From the NCBI GenBank assembly GCA_004553495.1, contig SFLE01000012.1:1-39234 (forward strand): a stretch of DNA of 39,234 bases, in the 5' to 3' direction. Under the pieces are notes generated by a model, which searched no databases, was not told the origin of the DNA, and worked only from the letters and a program-made list of their open reading frames with translations. This document shows, one piece after another, positions 29,518-37,758 of this stretch. Position 1 is the first letter of the stretch. Every line of letters begins with the position of its first letter. Origin of the DNA: Clostridiales bacterium. GTDB taxonomy: Bacteria; Bacillota; Clostridia; Oscillospirales; Oscillospiraceae. The translations under genes and the position numbers were made by a program.

Positions 29518-30858
29518 TCATTGCCAGAATTTCTTGCCGCCGAGCGCATCTGTGAGCTGTCTGCGCAGCTCCATCATCGCGGTGTAGGTCGGCAGGATGA
29601 AGATGAACGCTTCCTCGCGCTCAAGCTCCTTTATAAGTTTATCATAGTTTTTGCATGATTTACAGACAATATTTTCTCTTTCGAGCCGTTTTGCCGCGGC
29701 ATCCGCCCTGTCGCCGCTGACATAGACATTTTTTAGTCCCTTTGAGCGCGCGAGTTTGCCGAAATCGGCATCGTCGAGCCATGAAATATCCGTTCCGTCG
29801 GCAGTGCGGTCGTTTATGACTAAAACGACGGACTTATCGCCGTCAAACACCCTCACCTGCTCAAGGGTCTGGTCGGCGGCAGCGGCATTTTTAATGAGTA
29901 TCATTTTGGCACCGGCACCTCCCAGCGGAAAGCTCTCCATTCTGCCGAAGCCGCAGTCGAAATCGTTCACGGCGCTCACCGCGCTCTCAATATCGCAGTC
30001 CGCGTTCACCGCTGCCGCGATGCTGCCCGCGGCGTTATACGCGTTGTAAAGCCCCGCAAGCGCAGGGTCGCACACGACACTGCCGCGTGGAGTTTTTAAG
30101 ACCATGCCGCCGTCCGGCAGGAGCGACGATATGCAGTAATCGGGCTTTGCCCTCGAAAACCCGCAGCCGCAGGAAAAATGCCCGAGGTTTGCGTAGCTTA
30201 TCGACGAATAGCGCAGACTGCCGCCGCATTTGGGGCATTTGTCGCTTTCCCCGCTGCCAACACCTGAGCTCTTGCCGCAGTCAGAGCCGAACCATACTAT
30301 CCTGTTCGGTATCATACCGGCTATGCTCGCAGCCATGGTGCAATCGGCGTTTATGACGGCAATCGTGTCCGGCGTCTGCATAAGTCCCTGCGCTATGCAG
30401 TCGCGCGGGTGCTCAATGCTGCCGTAGCGGTCGAGCTGATCGCGGAACAGATTGGTAACGACCAGTACCCGCGGCTTTATCCTGCCGAGAACGCGCCTGC
30501 ACGCGGCTTCGTCGCATTCAAGTACCGCGTAGCCGCATTTAGCGCCGCCCGTGAGCCTCATATTCATAATCAGTGTTGCCGCTATGCCGCCCATGAGGTT
30601 CGCGCCCGACCTGTTAGCGGCAGCATAATGACCGGCGTTTTGGAGCGCGCGTTCGATCATGCGGCACGAGGTCGTTTTGCCGTTTGTCCCCGTAACGGCG
30701 ATTATACTGACATTTTCCGCTGCATACTCAAGTATATCGGGGCATATCTTCAGTGCCAGCACTCCGGGGAGCGCCGTTGCGCCGAAGCCAAACAGGCGCA
30801 ATAAGCAGTGCGTGGCCTTACAGACCACGCACGCAAAAAACATCAGCAGTGTTTTCAA
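29518..30858 (-). CDS. murT: Lipid II isoglutaminyl synthase, MurT subunit
   Basis: This 446-aa Mur-ligase-like protein amidates the alpha-carboxyl of D-isoglutamate in lipid II, with ammonia from a GatD partner. It has an N-terminal hydrophobic segment, Walker A VTGTNGKTTSCRMIE (about residues 54-68), and a zinc ribbon CPKCGG with later CGCGF (Cys4), a mark of MurT. The C-terminal DUF1727 domain includes LVINDRTADGTDISWLDDADF with the catalytic Asp region. gatD is normally directly downstream; here the next gene is an amidohydrolase. Start: TTG 30858 immediately follows the glmS stop without a clear SD; ATG 30843 is an alternative. The operon with glmS makes peptidoglycan sense. Confidence 0.93.
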   Translation of the reverse strand: MKTLLMFFACVVCKATHCLLRLFGFGATALPGVLALKICPDILEYAAENVSIIAVTGTNGKTTSCRMIERALQNAGHYAAANRSGANLMGGIAATLIMNMRLTGGAKCGYAVLECDEAACRRVLGRIKPRVLVVTNLFRDQLDRYGSIEHPRDCIAQGLMQTPDTIAVINADCTMAASIAGMIPNRIVWFGSDCGKSSGVGSGESDKCPKCGGSLRYSSISYANLGHFSCGCGFSRAKPDYCISSLLPDGGMVLKTPRGSVVCDPALAGLYNAYNAAGSIAAAVNADCDIESAVSAVNDFDCGFGRMESFPLGGAGAKMILIKNAAAADQTLEQVRVFDGDKSVVLVINDRTADGTDISWLDDADFGKLARSKGLKNVYVSGDRADAAAKRLERENIVCKSCKNYDKLIKELEREEAFIFILPTYTAMMELRRQLTDALGGKKFWQ

Positions 30859-32697
30859 TTATTCAACTGTCACCGACTTTGCAAGATTTCTGGGCTTATC
30901 AATATCGCAACCGCGCAGCAGCGCAACATAGTACGCAAAAAGCTGAAGCGGAACAACGCCCAGAGAAGGCTGGAGTATCATATGTGTCTCGGGAACGGAC
31001 ATGACATTCTCCACTGTCTTTTTCATCTCCGAAACATTGCTCTCGGTGGTGAGCGCAAGGACATCGGCGCCGCGCGCCTGCACCTCGACTACATTGCTCA
31101 TTGCCTTGTCAAACAGCGGCTCATAGGTGCCAAGCGCAATTACAAGAGTGCCGTTTTCGATGAGCGAAATGGTGCCGTGCTTGAGCTCGCCCGACGCGTA
31201 CGCCTCGGAATGTATGTAGGATATCTCCTTGAGCTTGAGCGAACCCTCAAGCCCCATCGCGTAGTCGAGATTGCGTCCGATGAAGAAAACCGAGTTGTGG
31301 TTAAAATACTTCGAGGCATAGTGCTTTATATCGTCTATATCCTCGAGCATCTGCTCCATTTTGCCCGGCAGACGCAGAAGCTCCTCTATGATGTTCGCGT
31401 ACTCGGCATCACTTACCGTGCCGAGTTCCTGAGCGAAGTACAGTCCCAGCATATCCAGCAGTATAAGCTGCGTGCTGTATGCTTTCGTGGTGGCGACGGC
31501 GATCTCGGGACCTGCCCATGTGTAGAGCACATCGTCCGACTCTCTGGCTATGGAGCTTCCGACCACATTAACTATCGACAGAATATGCGCACCGCGAGCC
31601 TTTGCCTCTCTGAGAGCCGCCATGGTGTCGAGCGTTTCGCCGGACTGGCTTATCACTATCACAAGGCTCTTATCATCCACCAGCGGGTCGCTGTAGCGAA
31701 ATTCCGACGCAAGGCAGACCTCCACCGGCTTGCGCAGGAGCCGTTCGAGATTGTACTTGCCGACTACACCAACATGATATGACGAGCCGCAGGCGATTAT
31801 GAATATCCTGCTTGCATCCTTTATCTGCGATGCGTCGTACTTGAGATCCTCAAAAACGATGCGGTTATCGCGGATACGGCTGAATGCGGTCTTTCTTATT
31901 GCCTCGGGCTGCTCCATGATCTCCTTGAGCATGAAGTGGGCATATCCGCCCTTTTCGGCAGCGGATACATCCCAGTCGATGGTGTGGTGCTCTTTTTCTA
32001 TCGGCTGCTCCATGGCGTTATAAAACTGCACGCCATCGGCGGATATGACGGCGACCTCGCCGTCCTCCATATAGGAGACATCGCGCGTGTGCTTTATTAT
32101 TGCGGTCACATCGCTTGCGATGAAGTTGCAGCCCTCACCGTAGCCGATGAGCAGCGGCGCATCCTTGCGCGCTGCGATAAAATGCTCGGGCTCCTCGATG
32201 CAGATAATGCCCAGCGCATATGCGCCCTCGATGCGGCGCAGCACTCTGAACACCGCCTCGAGCATATTGCCGCACTCGGCATAATAAAACGCCAGAAGCT
32301 GAGCAACCACCTCAGTGTCCGTTTCGGACACGAATGTATAGCCCTGCGAGATAAGGTAATCGCGCAGCTCAACATAGTTCTCGATTATGCCGTTGTGCAC
32401 GACCGCGACCTTACCGTCGCCGCTGATATGGGGATGAGCGTTTATGTCGTTGGGCTCGCCGTGAGTGGCCCAGCGGGTGTGACCGATGCCGATGGTGCCC
32501 TCAACGCTTTTGCCGCCCTGGATAATGTCGCTGAGCACCTTCAGGCGTCCTTTGGACTTTTTCACCTGCAGCTTTCTGTCCGAGGACACGACCGCGATAC
32601 CGGCGGAGTCGTATCCGCGGTACTCCAGTCTCTCAAGTCCGTCAAGCAGTATGGGAGCTGCCTGATCGCTTCCTACGAAGCCAACAATTCCGCACAT
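30859..32697 (-). CDS. glmS: Glutamine-fructose-6-phosphate aminotransferase (isomerising)
   Basis: This 612-aa enzyme makes glucosamine-6-phosphate from fructose-6-phosphate and glutamine, the entry to amino sugar and peptidoglycan synthesis. Domain 1 is a class II glutamine amidotransferase starting MCGIVGFVG (Cys2 nucleophile), with HTRWATHGEPND and the HNGIIENY loop. Domain 2 holds two SIS domains (ACGSSYHVG, VISQSGETLDT, and FFIGRN). The C-terminus is ALLRGCDIDKPRNLAKSVTVE, typical of GlmS. AAAGGAA lies about 9 bases before the ATG. It is first in a four-gene operon. No glmS ribozyme fits: the leader is only about 50 nt, but a palindrome covers its promoter. Confidence 0.97.
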   Translation of the reverse strand: MCGIVGFVGSDQAAPILLDGLERLEYRGYDSAGIAVVSSDRKLQVKKSKGRLKVLSDIIQGGKSVEGTIGIGHTRWATHGEPNDINAHPHISGDGKVAVVHNGIIENYVELRDYLISQGYTFVSETDTEVVAQLLAFYYAECGNMLEAVFRVLRRIEGAYALGIICIEEPEHFIAARKDAPLLIGYGEGCNFIASDVTAIIKHTRDVSYMEDGEVAVISADGVQFYNAMEQPIEKEHHTIDWDVSAAEKGGYAHFMLKEIMEQPEAIRKTAFSRIRDNRIVFEDLKYDASQIKDASRIFIIACGSSYHVGVVGKYNLERLLRKPVEVCLASEFRYSDPLVDDKSLVIVISQSGETLDTMAALREAKARGAHILSIVNVVGSSIARESDDVLYTWAGPEIAVATTKAYSTQLILLDMLGLYFAQELGTVSDAEYANIIEELLRLPGKMEQMLEDIDDIKHYASKYFNHNSVFFIGRNLDYAMGLEGSLKLKEISYIHSEAYASGELKHGTISLIENGTLVIALGTYEPLFDKAMSNVVEVQARGADVLALTTESNVSEMKKTVENVMSVPETHMILQPSLGVVPLQLFAYYVALLRGCDIDKPRNLAKSVTVE

Positions 32698-32745
32698 AAT
32701 TAAATTTCCTTTCGGATAAATATTATAGTTTTCGTTCAGTAGTAT

Positions 32746-32779
32746 CTGGTATTATACCAGTTTATGCTCCGGTTTGCAA
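32746..32779 (-). promoter_or_regulatory. glmS promoter with perfect palindrome over the -10
   Basis: Minus strand: TTGCAA (32774-32779), 17-bp spacer, TATAAT (32751-32756). The 15-bp palindrome CTGGTAT-A-ATACCAG (32746-32760) is centred on the -10, a natural place for a repressor to sit. Confidence 0.75.
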
Positions 32780-32813
32780 TAAAACAAGCTGCCAAATAAG
32801 CTTCGGCAGCCTG
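32780..32813 (-). terminator. Weak terminator after azlD
   Basis: An 8-bp stem (32786-32793 with 32805-32812) that pairs fully as minus-strand RNA (G-U at one step), followed by TTTT. It abuts the -35 of the glmS promoter. Confidence 0.55.
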
Positions 32814-32828
32814 TCTAAATGTAAATTT

Positions 32829-33161
32829 TCAGAAAACGAACTGGACGAGGAGCATGTACACAAGCGTGCCTCCGCCGACCGAAACGAGCAGGTTTTCCTT
32901 CCACTGATAGGTCGCAATTACGACTATAGTCGCTATAAGCTCGGGCAGACCGTGTGAGCCGGTGAGTATCTGCGTTCCCTTAAAGCAGTAAACGCAGATA
33001 AGTCCCATGAGTGCCGGCGGCAGTACCCTGCCGAGATATTTCACGAATTTCGGGGTCTCCTTTTTGCCGGAAAACGCGATGAACGGCAACCAGCGCGATA
33101 TTTGAGTGCCGAGCGTTATGGCGAGGATTATGATTATCGTTTGCAGCACAGTAAGCTTCAC
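32829..33161 (-). CDS. azlD: AzlD-family branched-chain amino acid export subunit
   Basis: This 110-aa small membrane protein with about four helices (near residues 5-24, 44-62, 75-92 and 93-108) is the AzlD type. It pairs with AzlC as an exporter of branched-chain amino acids or analogues. FVKYLGRVLPPALMGLICVYCFKG fits the family core. The ATG overlaps the azlC stop by four bases, so production is coupled at about equal amounts. Followed by a weak terminator. Confidence 0.88.
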   Translation of the reverse strand: MKLTVLQTIIIILAITLGTQISRWLPFIAFSGKKETPKFVKYLGRVLPPALMGLICVYCFKGTQILTGSHGLPELIATIVVIATYQWKENLLVSVGGGTLVYMLLVQFVF

Positions 33162-33856
33162 AGTTTATCCCTCCCCAGCCAGAATATCAGCAGCATGACG
33201 CCCAGCGCAGGGATGAGAAACACCGTTTTGCCGAAAATGAGCAGCGAGGCAAGTGTGACCGCAATGCCAATAAGGCAGGCGGGCCGGTTCTCCTTATCCT
33301 TCCACTGCTGCAGGAACAGAACGATGAACAGGGCATTGAGCGCAAAGTCCAGTCCGGTAGTATCGAATGTTATAACCGCTCCGAGCACACTTCCCAGTCC
33401 GGTAAGTCCCGTCCAGTACAGGTAAGTGAGGAATGTGAGCCCGAAGTAAAAGTACCGCGGCTGCATATCCTCCGGCGGCTTTGCCGACACTGCAAGCGAA
33501 AACGGCTCGTCCGCCAGAGCATAGATAAGAAACGGCTTGAACGGCTTTGTGTCCTTATACTTTTCCAGCAGGGCAACGCCGTAAAATGTGTGCCGGAAGT
33601 TTACGAAATAGCTCATTATGAACATCTGCACGGGGTCAAATCCGGCAGCCATCATCGGCACTGCCGCTATCTGCATACCGCCGCAGAAGCATATGAGCGA
33701 AAACAGCATCGTCCACAGCGGGCTGTAGCCGAGCTGCTCCATTAGCACTCCATATGTAAGCGCAACGAATATCCAGCCGAAGAATATCGGCACCGTTGAC
33801 GGGAACGCGGCTTTTATCCCGCGCAGGACCTCTTTTATTTCTACCTTGTCGTTCAT
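33158..33856 (-). CDS. azlC: AzlC-family branched-chain amino acid exporter large subunit
   Basis: This 232-aa membrane protein with about six or seven helices carries the AzlC motif YFVNFRHTFYGVALLEKY and the early GIKAAFPSTVPIFFGWIFVALTYGVL segment. With AzlD it exports branched-chain amino acids (4-azaleucine resistance in B. subtilis). Start at 33856: purines GAGGG/GGAAAG lie immediately upstream, and an in-frame start at 33895 falls inside the secG terminator. There is only about 20 bases between that terminator and the ATG, so I see no promoter of its own; it may depend on read-through from secG. Confidence 0.9.
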   Translation of the reverse strand: MNDKVEIKEVLRGIKAAFPSTVPIFFGWIFVALTYGVLMEQLGYSPLWTMLFSLICFCGGMQIAAVPMMAAGFDPVQMFIMSYFVNFRHTFYGVALLEKYKDTKPFKPFLIYALADEPFSLAVSAKPPEDMQPRYFYFGLTFLTYLYWTGLTGLGSVLGAVITFDTTGLDFALNALFIVLFLQQWKDKENRPACLIGIAVTLASLLIFGKTVFLIPALGVMLLIFWLGRDKL

Positions 33857-33876
33857 CTTTCCGCCCTCTCTCAGCA

Positions 33877-33909
33877 ATAAAAAAGGCACAGCCAATGTTG
33901 ACTGTGCCT
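33877..33909 (-). terminator. Terminator after secG/before azlC
   Basis: Stem of 8-9 bp (33883-33891 with 33901-33909), loop about 9 nt, then TTTTTTTATT on the minus strand. It lies between secG and azlC with no promoter visible downstream of it. Confidence 0.85.
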
Positions 33910-33931
33910 GAGCTTTCGTATCAGCGCCGGA

Positions 33932-34171
33932 TCACTTGATAAGGTTCAGCGCGAGGGTGAGCAGAACGAACGCGATAGCAAACCATTTGGTTGCCTTTGC
34001 GAGCTTTGCATCCAGAGATTTTGCCTTGCCCTTGCTAAGGAAGGTCTCTGCGCCGCCTGCTATTGCGCCGGACAGGCCCGCGCTCTTGCCGCTCTGCATA
34101 AGAACGACGACCGTTACTGCCAGACCGGACAGAAGCTGAAGAACAGTGAGAATTATTTTAACAGTAGACAT
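33932..34171 (-). CDS. secG: Preprotein translocase subunit SecG
   Basis: This 79-aa membrane protein is a classic SecG: two transmembrane helices (about residues 4-23 and 57-77) joined by a loop SGKSAGLSGAIAGGAETFLSKGKAKSLD. It associates with SecYEG and helps protein export. GAAAGGG lies about 10 bases before the ATG. It has its own promoter and is followed by a strong hairpin. Unlike many Firmicutes, no rnr or smpB gene is next to it here. Confidence 0.96.
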   Translation of the reverse strand: MSTVKIILTVLQLLSGLAVTVVVLMQSGKSAGLSGAIAGGAETFLSKGKAKSLDAKLAKATKWFAIAFVLLTLALNLIK

Positions 34172-34212
34172 TTATATTCAACCCTTTCGATTTTTCGATT
34201 ATTAGCCTTATT

Positions 34213-34241
34213 ACTATAACACAAGCATTTGCGCATTACAA
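34213..34241 (-). promoter_or_regulatory. Promoter of secG
   Basis: Minus strand: TTGTAA (34236-34241), 17-bp spacer, TATAGT (34213-34218) preceded by TGT (extended -10). Confidence 0.7.
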
Positions 34242-34261
34242 GAAAAATTTACACAATTTTT

Positions 34262-35578
34262 TTACCAAACCTGCCACCTGAGCAAAAATACGCAGAAATA
34301 GACGATAAACGCCGCCGCATCGAGCGCTGCTATAAGCCAAAACCGCTCCTTTTTCTCACTAAGAAGCCCCAAAGCAGCCGGAAGTGCCGGCATTGCAGCA
34401 AGATAGCGCGGCGCGCTTAGCAGCCATGTCGCGCCGATGGCTACAACAAAATAGGCGATAAAATACGCCATATAAGATGCCCTCAGCCGCTTCGCGGCAA
34501 ATATCATAACGGCAAGGCTGATAAGCTGGGCAAGGACATTCGGCAGCCACAATCCGAGCAGCAGAGATGCGCTGTCCCGCGCCGTGCTTACGGCGTTCTC
34601 GGTCTGACAGGCGGCGGTGTTGAAGAACCAGCCGAGGTGCTGGCTCCAGTGCTCGGACTGGTACTGCATGAACTTGAACGCGTCGTGCGCTACGGCGTAG
34701 TTTACGCCGAGATACGCGGCAAAGCCCAGCGGCACTATGATAAGTGCGAGATACTCGCGCGGCTTTGCCCTTTTGTGCACGAGCTCAAACAGCATCGGCA
34801 CCAGCAGTATGACGCCCACCGACCGCGTAAAGCAGGCATAAGCCCCGAAAAGCGCGCCCGTAAGCGTCTTTCCCCTGCGCAGAAGATAAAGACACAGAAG
34901 CACGCACAGCAAGAAAAGGCTCTCGCTCATAGGACTTACGAAGAAAAACGCTGCGGGATTTACCGCAAAAAACAGCACCGCGCGCTTTGCGGCAGTCTCG
35001 TCCATATCAAGCCGCAGCAGCTTATACAAAACGCAGCCCGCTCCCGCAAAGCTGAGCGCGGAAACACACAGTCCCGACACAAGATAGCTGCCGGTTAGAT
35101 ATGAAAAAAGCCTGACGGCTATCGGGTAGCCCGGCAGGAACACAAGCTGAACGAGCCTGTCTATGCTGCCTTCGGAGAGATACCAGTCGCGCGCGATGTC
35201 CATGTAGTGCCGGCTGTCGGTGCTGAGCCACACTCCGGCGTATTCCGCCGCGGTTTCGTCATAACCGAGCATTGCGCGCAGGAGATACCCGATAACGAGT
35301 ATCACGGCATCCCACAGCAGGATGCACGCGAAAATTCCGGCGCATCCGCTTTTTTCGCTGCCGCTCTCGCGTATTCCAAGCCCGGGTGTGCGCCAGAACT
35401 CGCACCACGCCGGCACGAACCGCAGGCACAGCCAGAGCATGAGCCCCGCGCTCACCGCAGCCGCGATATACCCGACCGCGCCGTAACCGCTGCCCGTAAG
35501 CCACAGCGCAAACGCCGCAGTGAGCACCGCCGTTCCGGCAACGGATATTATTTTTTCTGCTTTTCGGCTGTTTTGCAT
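34262..35578 (-). CDS. PIG-V-like polyprenol-sugar-dependent mannosyltransferase family protein
   Basis: This 438-aa polytopic membrane enzyme has about eleven hydrophobic helices. The segment STDSRHYMDIARDWYLSEGS with LVFLPGYPIAVRL resembles the PIG-V/GT-C superfamily catalytic loop (Asp-x-x-x-His/Tyr, then a proline-rich loop). Such enzymes add a sugar from a lipid-phosphate donor to an acceptor on the outer face. The acceptor is unknown; lipoteichoic or cell-wall glycan are possible. GAGGTAG lies 7-8 bases before the ATG. An extended -10 promoter drives it divergently from the MATE gene. No terminator is seen before the secG promoter region. Confidence 0.8.
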   Translation of the reverse strand: MQNSRKAEKIISVAGTAVLTAAFALWLTGSGYGAVGYIAAAVSAGLMLWLCLRFVPAWCEFWRTPGLGIRESGSEKSGCAGIFACILLWDAVILVIGYLLRAMLGYDETAAEYAGVWLSTDSRHYMDIARDWYLSEGSIDRLVQLVFLPGYPIAVRLFSYLTGSYLVSGLCVSALSFAGAGCVLYKLLRLDMDETAAKRAVLFFAVNPAAFFFVSPMSESLFLLCVLLCLYLLRRGKTLTGALFGAYACFTRSVGVILLVPMLFELVHKRAKPREYLALIIVPLGFAAYLGVNYAVAHDAFKFMQYQSEHWSQHLGWFFNTAACQTENAVSTARDSASLLLGLWLPNVLAQLISLAVMIFAAKRLRASYMAYFIAYFVVAIGATWLLSAPRYLAAMPALPAALGLLSEKKERFWLIAALDAAAFIVYFCVFLLRWQVW

Positions 35579-35598
35579 TACACTTCTACCTCGACCGT

Positions 35599-35627
35599 AT
35601 TATAGCACAGCGCCGCAAGCGGTTGAC
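35599..35627 (-). promoter_or_regulatory. Promoter of PIG-V-like gene, overlapping the MATE -35
   Basis: Minus strand: TGCTATAAT extended -10 (TATAAT 35599-35604); the -35 position (35622-35627) is poor and overlaps the TTGACA of the divergent MATE promoter. Confidence 0.6.
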
Positions 35628-35651
35628 AGAAAACCCGAAAAGTGCTAATAT
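35623..35651 (+). promoter_or_regulatory. Promoter of MATE gene
   Basis: TTGACA (35623-35628), 17-bp spacer, TAATAT (35646-35651). The -35 is perfect. Confidence 0.75.
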
Positions 35652-35679
35652 CCTTCATCATTACAAAGAAGGGACACCC

Positions 35680-37044
35680 ATGCAGGACGATAAGACATTT
35701 CTCGGCACGCAGCCGGTTAAAAAGCTGCTGCCCAAGCTCGCGGTGCCGACGGTGATCGCACAGCTTGTGAATATGCTGTACAACATCGTTGACCGCGTTT
35801 ACATAGGGCACATTCCCGAGGTCGGCAGCCTTGCGCTGACCGGCGTCGGCTTTTGTCTGCCGCTCATTCTGATAATTTCGGCATTTGCAGCCCTTGTCGC
35901 CTCCGGCGGCGCTCCTCGGGCATCAATATTCATGGGCAAAAACGACCATGACAGCGCCGAGAAAACGCTCGGCGGTTGTGTTACGACGCAGCTTATCATT
36001 TCCGTGATCCTCACATTCGTTATTCTCATTTGGTGCGAGGATCTGCTGTTTGCGTTCGGTGCGAGCGAAAACACCATAGGCTATGCCGCGGATTATATGC
36101 GCATTTACGCTCTCGGCACGCTGTTCGTGCAACTCACCCTTGGGCTCAACTCATTTATAACCGCGCAGGGCTTTGCGAAAACCGGTATGTACACGGTGCT
36201 CATCGGCGCCGTGCTCAACATCGTGCTCGACCCGCTGTTTATCTTCGCGCTCGGCATGGGCGTTAAGGGCGCGGCGCTTGCAACGGTGATATCCCAAGCC
36301 GTATCCTGCGTATGGGTCATATCGTTTTTGACCGGAAAGAAAACAATTCTGAAGCTCCGGCACGAAAACCTCGTCAGCGGGCTTAGGCTCGTGCCGCCGT
36401 GTCTTGCGCTCGGGCTTTCGGTGTTTGTGATGCAGGCAAGCGAGAGCGTTATCTCCGTTTGCTTTAACTCCTCTCTGCTCCGCTACGGCGGCGATATTGC
36501 CGTAGGCGCAATGACGATACTGACAAGCGTCATGCAGTTTGCGATGCTGCCGCTCCAGGGCATCGCGCAGGGTGCGCAGCCCATAACGAGCTACAACTTC
36601 GGTGCGGGCAATGCCGCGCGCGTTAAGGAGAGCTTTTTCCTGCTTTTAAAGGTCTGCGTTATATATGCCGGCGTGCTGTGGGCGCTGGTAATGCTATTCC
36701 CTCAGCTTTTCGCGGGGATGTTCACCACCGATGCCGGACTTATCGGGTTCACAGCGCGTGCTCTCAGGATATACTGCGGCGCAATGTTCATTTTCGGCAT
36801 ACAGATAGCCTGCCAGATGACCTTCGTGTCCATCGGCTATGCCGTGTGCTCGATAATCGTCGCAGTTATGCGAAAATTTGTGCTCCTGCTGCCGCTTATT
36901 TACATCATGCCACTCATAATTGCCGACAAGACGCTTGCGGTGTACACCGCCGAGCCCGTCGCGGACTCGATCGCCGTTATCTTTACTATCATAATGTTCT
37001 CGATAAACTTCAAAAAAGCACTTCGCAAAATCGACAATGCATAG
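35680..37044 (+). CDS. MATE-family efflux transporter
   Basis: This 454-aa membrane protein has 12 helices in two homologous halves: N-half (LAVPTVIAQLVNMLYNIVDRVYIGHI) and C-half (LALGLSVFVMQASESVISVCFNSSLL), the familiar MATE pattern. It probably uses a sodium or proton gradient to export cationic drugs or metabolites; the substrate cannot be read. Loop motifs PLQGIAQGAQPITSYNFGAGN and LVASGGAPRASIFMGKND fit DinF/NorM relatives. The start at 35680 has AAGAAGGG upstream by about 6 bases; an in-frame ATG at 35623 overlaps the -35 of its own promoter. Terminated by a strong hairpin. Confidence 0.93.
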   Translation: MQDDKTFLGTQPVKKLLPKLAVPTVIAQLVNMLYNIVDRVYIGHIPEVGSLALTGVGFCLPLILIISAFAALVASGGAPRASIFMGKNDHDSAEKTLGGCVTTQLIISVILTFVILIWCEDLLFAFGASENTIGYAADYMRIYALGTLFVQLTLGLNSFITAQGFAKTGMYTVLIGAVLNIVLDPLFIFALGMGVKGAALATVISQAVSCVWVISFLTGKKTILKLRHENLVSGLRLVPPCLALGLSVFVMQASESVISVCFNSSLLRYGGDIAVGAMTILTSVMQFAMLPLQGIAQGAQPITSYNFGAGNAARVKESFFLLLKVCVIYAGVLWALVMLFPQLFAGMFTTDAGLIGFTARALRIYCGAMFIFGIQIACQMTFVSIGYAVCSIIVAVMRKFVLLLPLIYIMPLIIADKTLAVYTAEPVADSIAVIFTIIMFSINFKKALRKIDNA

Positions 37045-37045
37045 C

Positions 37046-37074
37046 AAAAAGGCTCCCAAGTCGGGAGCCTTTTT
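37046..37074. terminator. Bidirectional terminator between MATE and flavodoxin-fold reductase genes
   Basis: A perfect 12-bp stem (37046-37057 with 37063-37074), 5-nt loop, A-run left and T-run right, between convergent genes. Confidence 0.92.
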
Positions 37075-37075
37075 C

Positions 37076-37705
37076 TTACCTTATAAAGTTTGTGCCTATC
37101 CGGTCCTCTTTTTCGGGAAGTCCGAACTTCTCCTTGCCGAGCGCGATGCTTTTCATTAAAAAAGTCATATTCCGCGCAAGGGTGCGCATGGTCTGCCTGC
37201 CCTCGCCGTCGAGCAGCGCTTCACCCTTTTCCATGCCGTGGATGCTGTTCCAGTACTGGCTGGACGCAATGGGCATTCCGGAAATGGTGAAATACTTGTT
37301 GAGCTCGTCGAATGTTGCCGAGCATCCGCCGCGGCGGGCGCACACAACGCTTGCACCGACCTTCATCGTTTTGTCAAAATGGGTGCTGAAAAACAGCCTG
37401 TCCATGCAGGCGATGAGCGTTGCGTTCGCGCTTGCGTAATAAACGGGGCTTGCGATGACAAGTCCGTCGGCTTCCTCAAATCTGTGCGCAAGCGTATTTA
37501 CAACATCATCGAAAACGCATTTGCCGTTTTCATAGCAATAGCCGCAGGCTATACAGCCGCGCACCGGCTGAGAGCCGATCTGCACGGTCTCGGTCTCGAC
37601 ACCGTTTTCGGCAAAAACGCGCTCCAGCTCATGCAGTGCGGCGCTCGTGTTACCCTCCGCGCGCGGAGAACCGTTTATCATGAGAACCTTCAATGCCTTG
37701 CTCAT
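37076..37705 (-). CDS. Flavodoxin-fold NAD(P)H-dependent FMN reductase-like protein
   Basis: This 209-aa cytosolic protein starts KVLMINGSPRAEGNTSAAL, the FMN-phosphate loop of NADPH-dependent FMN reductases and iron-sulfur flavoproteins. A CxxCxxCxxxxxC group follows (GCIACGYCYENGKC), the cluster motif of iron-sulfur flavoproteins (Isf-like), and SPVYYASANATL is the FMN ring loop. It may therefore carry both FMN and a 4Fe-4S cluster. The substrate is unknown; azo, quinone or oxygen-derived compounds are possible. The start at 37705 has GGAGG 8 bases upstream; two upstream in-frame ATGs are at or before that site. Terminated in common with the MATE gene. Confidence 0.88.
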   Translation of the reverse strand: MSKALKVLMINGSPRAEGNTSAALHELERVFAENGVETETVQIGSQPVRGCIACGYCYENGKCVFDDVVNTLAHRFEEADGLVIASPVYYASANATLIACMDRLFFSTHFDKTMKVGASVVCARRGGCSATFDELNKYFTISGMPIASSQYWNSIHGMEKGEALLDGEGRQTMRTLARNMTFLMKSIALGKEKFGLPEKEDRIGTNFIR

Positions 37706-37758
37706 ACCCGTAACCTCCATTGTTTTAAATGATCCGCCCATACCCGACTCGCTGCTTG

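Noticed and set aside
32698..32760. Possible glmS ribozyme upstream of glmS
   Set aside because: The promoter -10 lies at 32751-32756, leaving about 50 nt of leader; the ribozyme core needs about 150 nt and its conserved sequence is not seen.
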